From the NCBI GenBank assembly GCA_002070755.1, contig MWDY01000055.1, positions 1 through 5,890 of the forward strand: a stretch of 5,890 nt of DNA. The letters are read 5' to 3'. The translations under genes were made by a program, and so were the position numbers. Of this stretch, positions 1 to 4,732 are shown piece after piece (positions within the stretch are counted from its first letter, which is position 1; each line of letters begins with the position of its first letter). The stretch comes from Spirochaetes bacterium ADurb.Bin110. GTDB lineage: Bacteria > Spirochaetota > Spirochaetia > Treponematales > Rectinemataceae. The notes beneath the pieces were generated by a model. That model was not told the DNA's origin, searched no databases, and saw only the letters and a list, made by a program, of their open reading frames with translations.

Positions 1-60
1 TATCCATAGGCTCAACAATAGTACAGCAAATACAATGGGTTTGAATCTCGACTTTTTCAT
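1..60 (-). CDS. N-terminus of an exported or lipoprotein-type protein (partial)
   Basis: This is a partial gene running off the left edge, and only its first 20 codons are visible. They read MKKSRFKPIVFAVLLLSLWI: a short basic n-region (KKSRFK) followed by a hydrophobic stretch, which is the beginning of a Sec signal peptide. The start ATG (58-60) is chosen because a perfect AGGAGG lies 9 nt upstream on the minus strand. An in-frame ATG at 67-69 abuts that ribosome site and is less likely. The gene is divergent from the sugar operon beyond the insertion sequence. A periplasmic solute-binding protein or other envelope protein would fit the neighbourhood, but nothing visible identifies it. Neither the signal cleavage site nor a lipobox is reached. 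Confidence 0.8.
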   Translation of the reverse strand, partial: MKKSRFKPIVFAVLLLSLWI

Positions 61-69
61 GAATTGCAT

Positions 70-75
70 CCTCCT
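70..75 (-). promoter_or_regulatory. Ribosome binding site of the exported-protein gene
   Basis: The minus strand reads AGGAGG, a perfect anti-Shine-Dalgarno match, 9 nt before the ATG at 58-60. It decides the start over the in-frame ATG at 67-69. Confidence 0.8.
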
Positions 76-109
76 ATTATTCTTTCTGCATTGGTATTCA
101 TATAATAAC

Positions 110-134
110 ATTATACGTTTAACCTACTTGTCAA
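110..134 (-). promoter_or_regulatory. Possible promoter for the minus-strand exported-protein gene
   Basis: On the minus strand there is a perfect TTGACA (129-134) and a perfect TATAAT (110-115). Only 13 bp separate them, shorter than the usual 16-18. With normal spacing, TTGACA would pair with a weak TGTTAT (105-110), while TATAAT would pair with a weak -35 about 17 bp upstream. The boxes are convincing as a promoter region, but the exact hexamer pairing is uncertain. The -35 box lies outside the insertion sequence, about 11-14 bp from its left end. Confidence 0.5.
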
Positions 135-144
135 GATCACTTTA

Positions 145-168
145 TTAGTGTTACGAACCTTTGAAATA
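145..168 (+). repeat. Left terminal inverted repeat of the insertion sequence
   Basis: The reverse complement of this segment matches 1388-1411 at 21 of 24 positions. The shared cores are TCAAAGGTT and ACACTAA, and the mismatches fall at repeat positions 4, 14 and 16. It lies 20 bp past the transposase stop codon. Confidence 0.85.
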
Positions 169-184
169 GCTTTGCTTAAGAATG

Positions 185-212
185 AAACTTAGGCAAGAGC
201 AAACTTAGGCAA
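185..212. repeat. Short direct repeat across the transposase stop codon
   Basis: AAACTTAGGCAA occurs at 185-196 and again at 201-212, offset by 16 bp. The copy at 185-196 contains the transposase stop codon. It looks like a small duplication at the 3' end of the gene; no function is implied. Confidence 0.6.
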
Positions 213-1312
213 ATAGTTTGGCTTTTTCTGGAATGGTGTCATAACATTCTTCTTCCATATCCTCTCTAGAGTTGCTGTCAGGGTCAACCTAGAAAAAAAT
301 GCTCGTTCCTTAAACATCCTTCTAATTCCTTCCAGGATCTCCGCTTTTTCTATCCCCGCCATTTCTCCATGTACTCGCCTATCCCTTATCGATGCCTTAA
401 TCGAGTATCTCTTGAGATAGTTATGATTGATTAGATAAAGCACAAGCCGCGCCATACCATTGGATGCATTCCGCGTAAAACAGGCAGTTTCCCTCCGGTG
501 ATTCGCCTGATCCTTTCTTATCTCTCTATCAAGATAGTTCGAAGCAAACAGAGGATTCTGCTTTGTCCGAGGAAGAGTAGAGCTAACCGTGATTCTGCCG
601 ATCCTATGCTTGTCATCCTGTTTCTGAAAGAGCAATGAGGCATAGTAGGCCTGAGTATATTCCTTTTTCTCATCAGTGACGAGGATGAGTGGATGACCAG
701 TCTTTGGAGGATAGATTGTCCCTAATGTTGTAAGAATATCCAAGAAGGTCCTTTGAATTGGCTTTTTCTCGAACTCTAGACCATGATAGAGAATTACTCT
801 CTTCTTCTTTTGAGCATTCGTCATGATGCCGCAGCGCCGATGAGAGGCATGGCTTATGTCGAGTATATAACGTGAGTAGCTCGTGATGGCGATAGTGATC
901 TCATTAGGGAAAAACTGGGAATGGTCAAAGCTGATAAATCCGTCTATACAGACATTCTCTTCGGTATTAACAAAGGGTAACATGGAAGAATGCAATGAAA
1001 TAGCCTGTCTAGCAAGACGCTCCAAACGATTTTGTATAGTTGAACAACTAGACTTAAGAGCACGAGAGATTGCTCTTAAGCTTTCTGAGGAGACATGCCT
1101 ATTTAGGATATCTTCATAGGAAATAAGCTTTTTAGCATAGTAGTCTATAGAGAAAGTCTGAGTAGAAAAGGTTTTATGGCAATAAAGGCAGCGGAACCGA
1201 GGTACTCTACCGAAAGTTTTTGTTGAGTGATATCCCGAGGGGATAAACCAATGGCCTCTAGCAAGCTCATGTAGAGAACACTTAGGATTAGGACAAAAGG
1301 GAAAGAAAACAT
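189..1312 (-). pseudogene. IS transposase, zinc finger plus HTH plus DDE type, frameshifted at its start
   Basis: Read continuously upstream of position 1025, the frame encodes about 372 residues. First comes an N-terminal zinc-binding segment (CPNPKC at 1278-1295, CLYC at 1179-1190). A helix-turn-helix-like stretch (SLRAISRALKSSCSTIQNRL) follows, then a DDE-type catalytic region. Candidate acidic residues are the D in CIDGF, the D in LILVTDEKKEY, and a D or E in NYLDREIRKDQANHRRE. This order resembles IS1/IS1595-like transposases, but I do not claim a family. The frame has no ATG, GTG or TTG before the TTG at 1023-1025, which lies after the zinc finger. The only plausible start is the ATG at 1310-1312, with AGGAGG 5 nt upstream (1318-1323), and it is in another frame. 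One extra T in the T4 run at 1306-1309 would join them. The gene is therefore either broken by a 1-base loss or needs a -1 frameshift. The stop TAA is at 189-191. Confidence 0.75.
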
Positions 1313-1387
1313 AATTTCCTCCTATAGAGCTTTATGGATGATGCTCTGTAGGATAATACGCTAAAGAACACCTTTTTTGATTCAAAA

Positions 1388-1411
1388 TATATCAAAGGTT
1401 TGAAACACTAA
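1388..1411 (-). repeat. Right terminal inverted repeat of the insertion sequence
   Basis: This is the partner of the repeat at 145-168 in inverted orientation, with 21 of 24 positions matching. It lies about 75 bp upstream of the transposase start, so the transposase promoter probably lies within or next to it, although I cannot identify a convincing one. Confidence 0.85.
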
Positions 1412-1424
1412 CTAATATCTCTTG

Positions 1425-1453
1425 TTGACAGCTACGAAAACTCGATGTATCCT
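1425..1453 (+). promoter_or_regulatory. Sigma70-type promoter of the sugar operon
   Basis: A perfect TTGACA at 1425-1430 is followed by a 17-bp spacer and TATCCT at 1448-1453, which matches TATAAT at four of six positions. A TG lies directly before the -10 box. Transcription would start near 1459-1461. It is the best promoter match in the window and faces the aldolase. It begins 14 bp beyond the right inverted repeat of the insertion sequence, so the IS has left it intact but replaced everything upstream of the -35 box. Confidence 0.7.
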
Positions 1454-1459
1454 GTTTAT

Positions 1460-1657
1460 ATGCGATTTGGTGATGCACAAAGTTGCATTATGGCCTTAGC
1501 ACGCTCAAGGCTTATGGCTTGCGGTTGCATTATGGCCTTAGCGCGCGTTACCGCGCTTTACGCTTATAGCTTGCTATTGCCTTATAGTCCCGGCATGCAA
1601 AGGAAGAGCAGCCCCCGCGCGACAAGGCTACCAAGTCAAGAAGGAGAGATAGATTGA
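1460..1657 (+). CDS. Candidate leaderless leader ORF, 65 residues, doubtful
   Basis: An open frame begins with the ATG at 1460-1462, almost exactly where transcription from the promoter at 1425-1453 should start, and no ribosome site precedes it. It runs 65 codons to a TGA at 1655-1657 that overlaps the aldolase TTG start (TTGA). A 19-bp direct repeat offset by 42 bp (14 codons) makes the peptide repeat CIMALAR. The middle is hydrophobic (VTALYAYSLLLPYSPG) and the end is basic and polar. I recognise no family. An ATG at 1445 in the same frame lies inside the promoter and cannot be used by it. The position, frame and overlapping stop are suggestive, but the repetitive make-up means this may simply be an open stretch of leader RNA. 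Confidence 0.25.
   Translation: MRFGDAQSCIMALARSRLMACGCIMALARVTALYAYSLLLPYSPGMQRKSSPRATRLPSQEGEID
1482..1542 (+). repeat. 19-bp direct repeat in the operon leader
   Basis: GTTGCATTATGGCCTTAGC occurs identically at 1482-1500 and 1524-1542. Related fragments follow (CTTATGGC at 1511-1518, CTTATAGC at 1563-1570, GCCTTATAG at 1579-1587). The last of these also occurs in the 47-bp array at 2391-2578. These are probably products of local duplication, and a role in leader RNA structure or regulator binding is possible. Confidence 0.75.
1540..1557 (+). promoter_or_regulatory. GC-rich RNA hairpin in the operon leader
   Basis: AGCGCG (1540-1545) pairs perfectly with CGCGCT (1552-1557) around a 6-base loop. 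Only TTTA follows, so it is not a convincing intrinsic terminator. It starts within the last three bases of the second 19-bp repeat. It may stabilise the leader or act in attenuation, which is inference. Confidence 0.4.
1641..1646 (+). promoter_or_regulatory. Ribosome binding site deciding the aldolase TTG start
   Basis: AAGGAG lies 7 nt before the TTG at 1654-1656, a near-ideal distance. No in-frame ATG is suitably placed nearby, and the frame upstream of the TTG shows no aldolase-like sequence. Confidence 0.75.
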
Positions 1658-2382
1658 CAAACGGTCTAAAAAGAAATGTCGAAAGGCTCTTCGATGATAA
1701 GGGGCATGTCTTTTTATTGGCGCTCGATCATGCACAGAGTGGGGTAATGCCTGGGCTTGAAAACATTTCGAGCTTGATGGATAAGCTTGTTTCTGCGCCT
1801 CTCGATGGCTTTATATTAAATGTTGGCCTGGCAGGAAATCTCGCGCGCGCTCCTTTTCTTAGAAAAAAACTGGTATTGAGGACTTCCTTTGGGGCTTCGA
1901 GCCTTGCAAGTAGCTATCCGCAAGCGCATCTCAATCATGTGAGTCCTGAGACGGCGCTGGCTCTCGGTGCGGATGCCGTTCTCATGATGGCTGTCGTTGG
2001 CGGCGAGGATTACTACAGTCTACAGCCTCTTGCAGCTGATATAGATGGCTTCCATCAATATTCCATTCCGGTCGTGGTCGAGATAATCGCTGCGGAGTTC
2101 GGTAAGACCGCAACTTTCGATGTCCAATACAATGGCGCAAGAATTGCGGCTGAATTGGGGGCAGATGCGGTCAAGGTCTTCTATGTCGACGATTTCGAGA
2201 AAGTGATCGAATGTTGCCCAGTTCCTGCCATACTTGCAGGTGGCCCAAAGGATCGCGATATCAACACTGTAGCCAAACATGCGGTCGATTGCGGAGCGTG
2301 TGGATTTGCCTTTGGTAGAAATATTTTTCAGGCGGACGATCCTCTGGAAGTGATTAGGTCTTTGAGGGAGATTTTGGGATAG
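1654..2382 (+). CDS. Class I aldolase, DeoC/LacD superfamily (LsrF/DhnA-like)
   Basis: This 242-residue TIM-barrel aldolase is predicted to be cytoplasmic and to form a Schiff base with a ketose-phosphate-like substrate. Visible family marks, in order, are ALDHA (residues 23-27, Asp25-His26 at the end of the first strand), VVEIIA (141-146, acidic active-site strand), GADAVKVFY (169-177, with Lys174 the expected Schiff-base lysine), ILAGGPK (193-199) and GRNIFQ (221-226), both phosphate-binding loops, then a C-terminal helix. The length is slightly below the 250-290 usual for LsrF and archaeal-type aldolase relatives, without a missing motif. The start is a TTG with a good AAGGAG. It is the first enzyme of the operon. 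LsrF (autoinducer-2 phosphate), DhnA, sulfosugar-phosphate aldolase and fructose-bisphosphate-type relatives share these motifs, so the substrate is open. The regulator downstream belongs to the LsrR/SorC family, which suits a phosphosugar pathway. Confidence 0.85.
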   Translation: MTNGLKRNVERLFDDKGHVFLLALDHAQSGVMPGLENISSLMDKLVSAPLDGFILNVGLAGNLARAPFLRKKLVLRTSFGASSLASSYPQAHLNHVSPETALALGADAVLMMAVVGGEDYYSLQPLAADIDGFHQYSIPVVVEIIAAEFGKTATFDVQYNGARIAAELGADAVKVFYVDDFEKVIECCPVPAILAGGPKDRDINTVAKHAVDCGACGFAFGRNIFQADDPLEVIRSLREILG

Positions 2383-2390
2383 GGCTGGCA

Positions 2391-2608
2391 AAATAGGCGT
2401 TCGATTGGCTAGCGCCTTATAGGATAATAGCTCGTCGAAATAGGCGTTCGATTGGCTAGCGCCTTATAGGATGATAGCTCGTCGAAATATATGTTTGCCT
2501 GGCTAGCGCCTTATAGGACGATAGCTCGCCGGAACAGGCGTTTGACTAGCTAGCGCTTTATGGCATGAGAGCCCGCCAGAATAGGCATTTTATAGGGTGA
2601 GCGCTTAA
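2391..2608 (+). repeat. Array of four 47-bp tandem repeats plus a degenerate fifth
   Basis: Head-to-tail units occupy 2391-2437, 2438-2484, 2485-2531 and 2532-2578, with a decayed copy from 2579. Units 1 and 2 differ by one base (position 36 of the unit), unit 3 differs from unit 2 at about eight positions, and unit 4 at more. The conserved core is GGCTAGCGCCTTATAGGA, followed by GATAGCTCG in most units. AGGCG near the unit start can pair with CGCCT in the core, so each unit could make a small hairpin. No gene or terminator is visible here. The array fills almost all of the 258-base gap between the aldolase and the regulator. Confidence 0.9.
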
Positions 2609-2621
2609 GGTGAGCGCTTAA
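2596..2621 (+). repeat. Tandem 13-bp direct repeat before the regulator gene
   Basis: GGTGAGCGCTTAA is present twice without a gap (2596-2608 and 2609-2621), immediately before the regulator's ribosome site. Each copy centres on the palindrome AGCGCT. It could be an operator for autoregulation by the SorC-type protein, but it may equally be another local duplication. Confidence 0.6.
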
Positions 2622-2622
2622 G

Positions 2623-2628
2623 AGGAGG
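2623..2628 (+). promoter_or_regulatory. Ribosome binding site of the regulator, unusually far from its ATG
   Basis: A perfect AGGAGG is separated by 12 nt from the ATG at 2641, longer than the usual 5-9. No in-frame alternative start lies between them. A TTG at 2636-2638 at better spacing would encode only TTG CGA TGA, whose stop overlaps the regulator ATG. This may lower translation or couple it to re-initiation. Confidence 0.6.
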
Positions 2629-2640
2629 ATAGCTTTTGCG

Positions 2641-3681
2641 ATGAAAACCGGGCCTGATATCTCCACGATATATAGGATAGCCCGATATTACTATGCGGAT
2701 GGGCTTTCTCAAGAAGAAATAGCCACCAAGGAAGGCTTTTCACGCTCCCAGATTTCAAGGCTCCTGGAGAAGGCCAAATCGATGGGCATGGTAAGAATCA
2801 CGCTTGTACCTCCGGAGAGTCAGCAAAGCGAAGAGTTGTCGGAGATTCTCGCCGAGATGATGGGGCTTAAGTCAGTCCTTGTGGTTCCGATAGCCAAGAC
2901 CGCCAATCGAGATGAAATCGTCAGGGCGATAGCCACGCGAGCAGCCGATTTTCTTAGCGAACTATTGCCTTCCTTCAATGTCGTGGGGATCGGCTGGGGC
3001 AAGACCGTTTATGAGACCTCGATGCTACTATCTCGCCATAAGGGACAAAGCGATTATGATCGACAGAGCGGTTATAATCGACAAGGCAATCATGACGGAC
3101 AGAGCAATCATATTGGACAGAGTAAGCATCTGTTCTTCGTGCCTCTTATCGGCCTTTCAGGAGACACCAACCCAAATCTGCAGATAAACACCATAATCGA
3201 CCGTTTCAGCAGTACCTTTCAATCAAAAGGGCTGTTCATCAACCTATCGTCGGTGCGCGAAAAGGGCAGAGCGCTTTCCAATATCGAGGAGCATCGTATC
3301 CGCGCCCTACAAGAATACTGGAAGCAAGTCGAAGTCGCTGTCGTGGGGTTGGGAACTCCTCCTACATTTTCGATAAATATTCTCGATGAATTGCCGGAGA
3401 AATACAAAGAAGAGCTCAAAAAGAGCTCTTCTTGCGCCGATATTCTTGCCCAATTCTTCGACGAAAAGGGAACAATCTTTCACTCTGAGCATGAATACGA
3501 TTTGGTCGCTTACGATATAAGAGACTTGTCCAATCTGCAGCGGTCGATCTGCCTGGCAGGGGGCGAGCTTAAGGTTCCGGGTATTATAGCGGCTGCTCAA
3601 GCGAGGTTCATAAGCGATTTTGTTACAGACGAGCAGACTGCCCTCGCGATTCTAAAACTTCTCCGTGAGGAAAAAACATGA
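2641..3681 (+). CDS. SorC/DeoR-family sugar-responsive transcriptional regulator
   Basis: This 346-residue cytoplasmic DNA-binding protein very probably controls this operon. An N-terminal helix-turn-helix occupies about residues 8-54 (DGLSQEEIATKEGFSRSQISRLLEKAK), the classic SorC pattern. The rest is the effector domain, with family marks VVGIGWGKTVYE (114-125), VVGLGTP (234-240), ADILAQFFDEKG (266-277), LAGGELKVPGIIAAAQARF (305-323) and FVTDEQTALAIL (327-338). Relatives such as SorC, DeoR (Bacillus), CggR and LsrR bind phosphorylated sugars in this domain. Residues 135-164 form an insertion of five hexapeptides of the pattern (G/R)Q(S/G)xxx, encoded by 18-bp tandem repeats, in a loop before LFFVPLIGL; I do not know this from other family members. 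The ATG follows a perfect but distant AGGAGG. The 3' end overlaps the dehydrogenase gene (ATGA). The gene follows the 47-bp array. Confidence 0.9.
   Translation: MKTGPDISTIYRIARYYYADGLSQEEIATKEGFSRSQISRLLEKAKSMGMVRITLVPPESQQSEELSEILAEMMGLKSVLVVPIAKTANRDEIVRAIATRAADFLSELLPSFNVVGIGWGKTVYETSMLLSRHKGQSDYDRQSGYNRQGNHDGQSNHIGQSKHLFFVPLIGLSGDTNPNLQINTIIDRFSSTFQSKGLFINLSSVREKGRALSNIEEHRIRALQEYWKQVEVAVVGLGTPPTFSINILDELPEKYKEELKKSSSCADILAQFFDEKGTIFHSEHEYDLVAYDIRDLSNLQRSICLAGGELKVPGIIAAAQARFISDFVTDEQTALAILKLLREEKT
3043..3132 (+). repeat. Five 18-bp tandem repeats inside the regulator gene
   Basis: The units start at 3043, 3061, 3079, 3097 and 3115 and encode GQSDYD, RQSGYN, RQGNHD, GQSNHI and GQSKHL. 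Each DNA unit begins with (g/c)gacaaag-like or (g/c)gacagag-like sequence. The length is a multiple of three, so the frame is kept. Unit number is likely to vary between strains. Confidence 0.85.
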
Positions 3682-4673
3682 AGGCACTTGTATATATGGG
3701 CATCAAACAGCTTGAACTTAAAGATGTCCCGGAGCCAAGCTCGGATTTTATCGTCAAAGTTCTTGGCTGCGGCATTTGCGGAACCGATCTCAAGACCTAT
3801 CAGAAGGGACATCATCTCTTTTCTCCTCCTGCGATACTGGGGCATGAATTCTATGGTTTGGTCGAGAAGGCTCCCATAGGATGCGGCTACCTTGTAGGCG
3901 ACAAGGTGGTGGTTGCGCCTTATGCAGAATGCGGCTTTTGCGACCTTTGCATGAGGGGTGCGGGATCTCTCTGCCCTAACAAGCATTATGTCGAAGGAGG
4001 GGCATTCTGCGAGCGGGTGGGGATAGCATTGGATTATATCGAGCAAGGCGTATTCCCTATCAAAGAGGCAGACGATGTCTACACTTTGGTCGAGCCTCTC
4101 GCCTGTGTGCTAAATGGATTCGAACAGCTCGATCTAAAGCCGACAAGCAGGGCTCTCGTGGTCGGGGCAGGACCCATGGGCGCTCTCTTTGCGATTCTTT
4201 TCATGGCAAAGGGCATACCGGTTGCGGTTGTCGAGCCCAGCGCGCAGAGAAGGGAGAGAATCGCATCATGGGGCATCGAGGTTTTCGAGCCCGACCATGC
4301 CAGCCGCTCAGGCCGAGCTGGCCAAGTGGAAAAAGGCCTCTATGATATCGTGATCATCGCCGTAAACAAAAAAGAGCTTGTAAGTGAATATATAAAGCTT
4401 GTAGCCGATGCAGGCACTGTCTTGATGTTCTCGGGGCTTTCGAGCGACGAAATAGTCGCCATCGATGCATATTCGATCCACTATCGACAGGTCTCTCTGA
4501 AAGGGAGCTTTGGGTATGCGCTCCGCCATTTCAAGGAAGCTCTCTCCTTGATCGAAGCGCATAAGGAGATGTTTTCAAAGATAATCACGCACCGTTATCC
4601 GCTAGAGCGCGGGAAAGAGGCATTCGACATGCTTGCCTCGGGCGAGGCATTGAAAATCGTGCTTAGGCCATAA
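3678..4673 (+). CDS. Zinc-dependent medium-chain alcohol/polyol dehydrogenase
   Basis: The product is a 331-residue cytoplasmic oxidoreductase of the sorbitol/threonine dehydrogenase branch of the zinc MDR superfamily. It is predicted to oxidise a secondary alcohol of a polyol, sugar or sugar acid with NAD+. Catalytic-zinc ligands are visible as Cys34 (CGICGTD), His56-Glu57 (LGHEFYG) and Glu139 (LVEPLAC). The structural zinc lobe is intact with Cys85, Cys88, Cys91 and Cys99. The Rossmann domain starts at VVGAGPMG (161-168), and the acidic Glu186 at the end of the second strand (VAVVEPS) favours NAD over NADP. The length is a little under the usual 340-350, with no motif missing. The start ATG overlaps the regulator stop (ATGA), with GTGAGGA about 6 nt upstream, implying coupled translation. 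A 59-bp gap precedes the next gene. L-threonine dehydrogenase, sorbitol dehydrogenase and galactitol- or idonate-type dehydrogenases cannot be told apart here. Confidence 0.9.
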   Translation: MKALVYMGIKQLELKDVPEPSSDFIVKVLGCGICGTDLKTYQKGHHLFSPPAILGHEFYGLVEKAPIGCGYLVGDKVVVAPYAECGFCDLCMRGAGSLCPNKHYVEGGAFCERVGIALDYIEQGVFPIKEADDVYTLVEPLACVLNGFEQLDLKPTSRALVVGAGPMGALFAILFMAKGIPVAVVEPSAQRRERIASWGIEVFEPDHASRSGRAGQVEKGLYDIVIIAVNKKELVSEYIKLVADAGTVLMFSGLSSDEIVAIDAYSIHYRQVSLKGSFGYALRHFKEALSLIEAHKEMFSKIITHRYPLERGKEAFDMLASGEALKIVLRP

Positions 4674-4682
4674 GGGATTGAA

Positions 4683-4726
4683 GCATAAAGGTAATAAAGC
4701 ACAAAGAGAAGCGGCATATAAAGAGG
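4683..4726 (+). repeat. Imperfect 15-16 bp repeat before the kinase-like gene
   Basis: GCATAAAG (4683), GCACAAAG (4699) and GCATATAAAG (4714) recur at roughly even spacing, the last leading into the ribosome site AGAGGA. Most of the 59-base intergenic gap is made of these degenerate units. The signal is weak. Confidence 0.4.
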
Positions 4727-4732
4727 AATGGC

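Larger units (their letters stand above)
148..1408 (-). mobile_element. Insertion sequence with 24-bp imperfect terminal inverted repeats
   Basis: A single minus-strand transposase reading frame is flanked by inverted repeats at 145-168 and 1388-1411 that match at 21 of 24 positions. The boundaries are set at the GTGTT...AACAC ends because a TA dinucleotide flanks both sides (146-147 and 1409-1410), consistent with duplication of a TA target. The palindromic TTA/TAA at the edges leaves the ends uncertain by about 3 bp. I saw no 8-9 bp target duplication of the kind typical for IS1 or IS1595 members. The element is about 1.26 kb, normal for a one-gene IS. It lies between the promoters of the divergent exported-protein gene and the sugar operon. 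The family is not assigned. Confidence 0.8.

Noticed and set aside
1023..1025. TTG at 1025 as the true transposase start
   Set aside because: The same frame stays open upstream and encodes a clear cysteine-pair zinc finger and HTH. There is a proper AGGAGG-ATG at 1310-1323, so a start at 1025 would discard the DNA-binding domain.
883..1119. Plus-strand open frame of 78 codons
   Set aside because: It is antisense to the transposase zinc-finger/HTH and first catalytic region and has no recognisable domain or ribosome site.
1445..1459. ATG at 1445 as the start of the leader ORF
   Set aside because: It lies inside the spacer of the promoter at 1425-1453, upstream of the expected transcription start. 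If the frame is used, the ATG at 1460 is the only sensible start from this promoter.
1540..1560. Intrinsic terminator in the leader
   Set aside because: The stem is strong and GC-rich but is followed only by TTTA, with no T tract, so termination is not supported. It is kept only as a hairpin.
1454..1653. Known riboswitch in the 200-base leader
   Set aside because: The leader is dominated by short direct repeats, and I could not recognise any conserved riboswitch core by eye.
2020..2391. Minus-strand open frame of 123 codons
   Set aside because: It lies opposite the well-supported aldolase gene, with no family features.
2391..2608. CRISPR array suggested by regular repeat units
   Set aside because: The 47-bp units are contiguous, with no unique spacers of 28-40 bp. 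The variable part is only about 10 bp, and no cas genes are present.
3597..4046. Minus-strand open frame of 149 codons
   Set aside because: It lies opposite the dehydrogenase zinc-binding domain. The coding signal is clearly on the plus strand.
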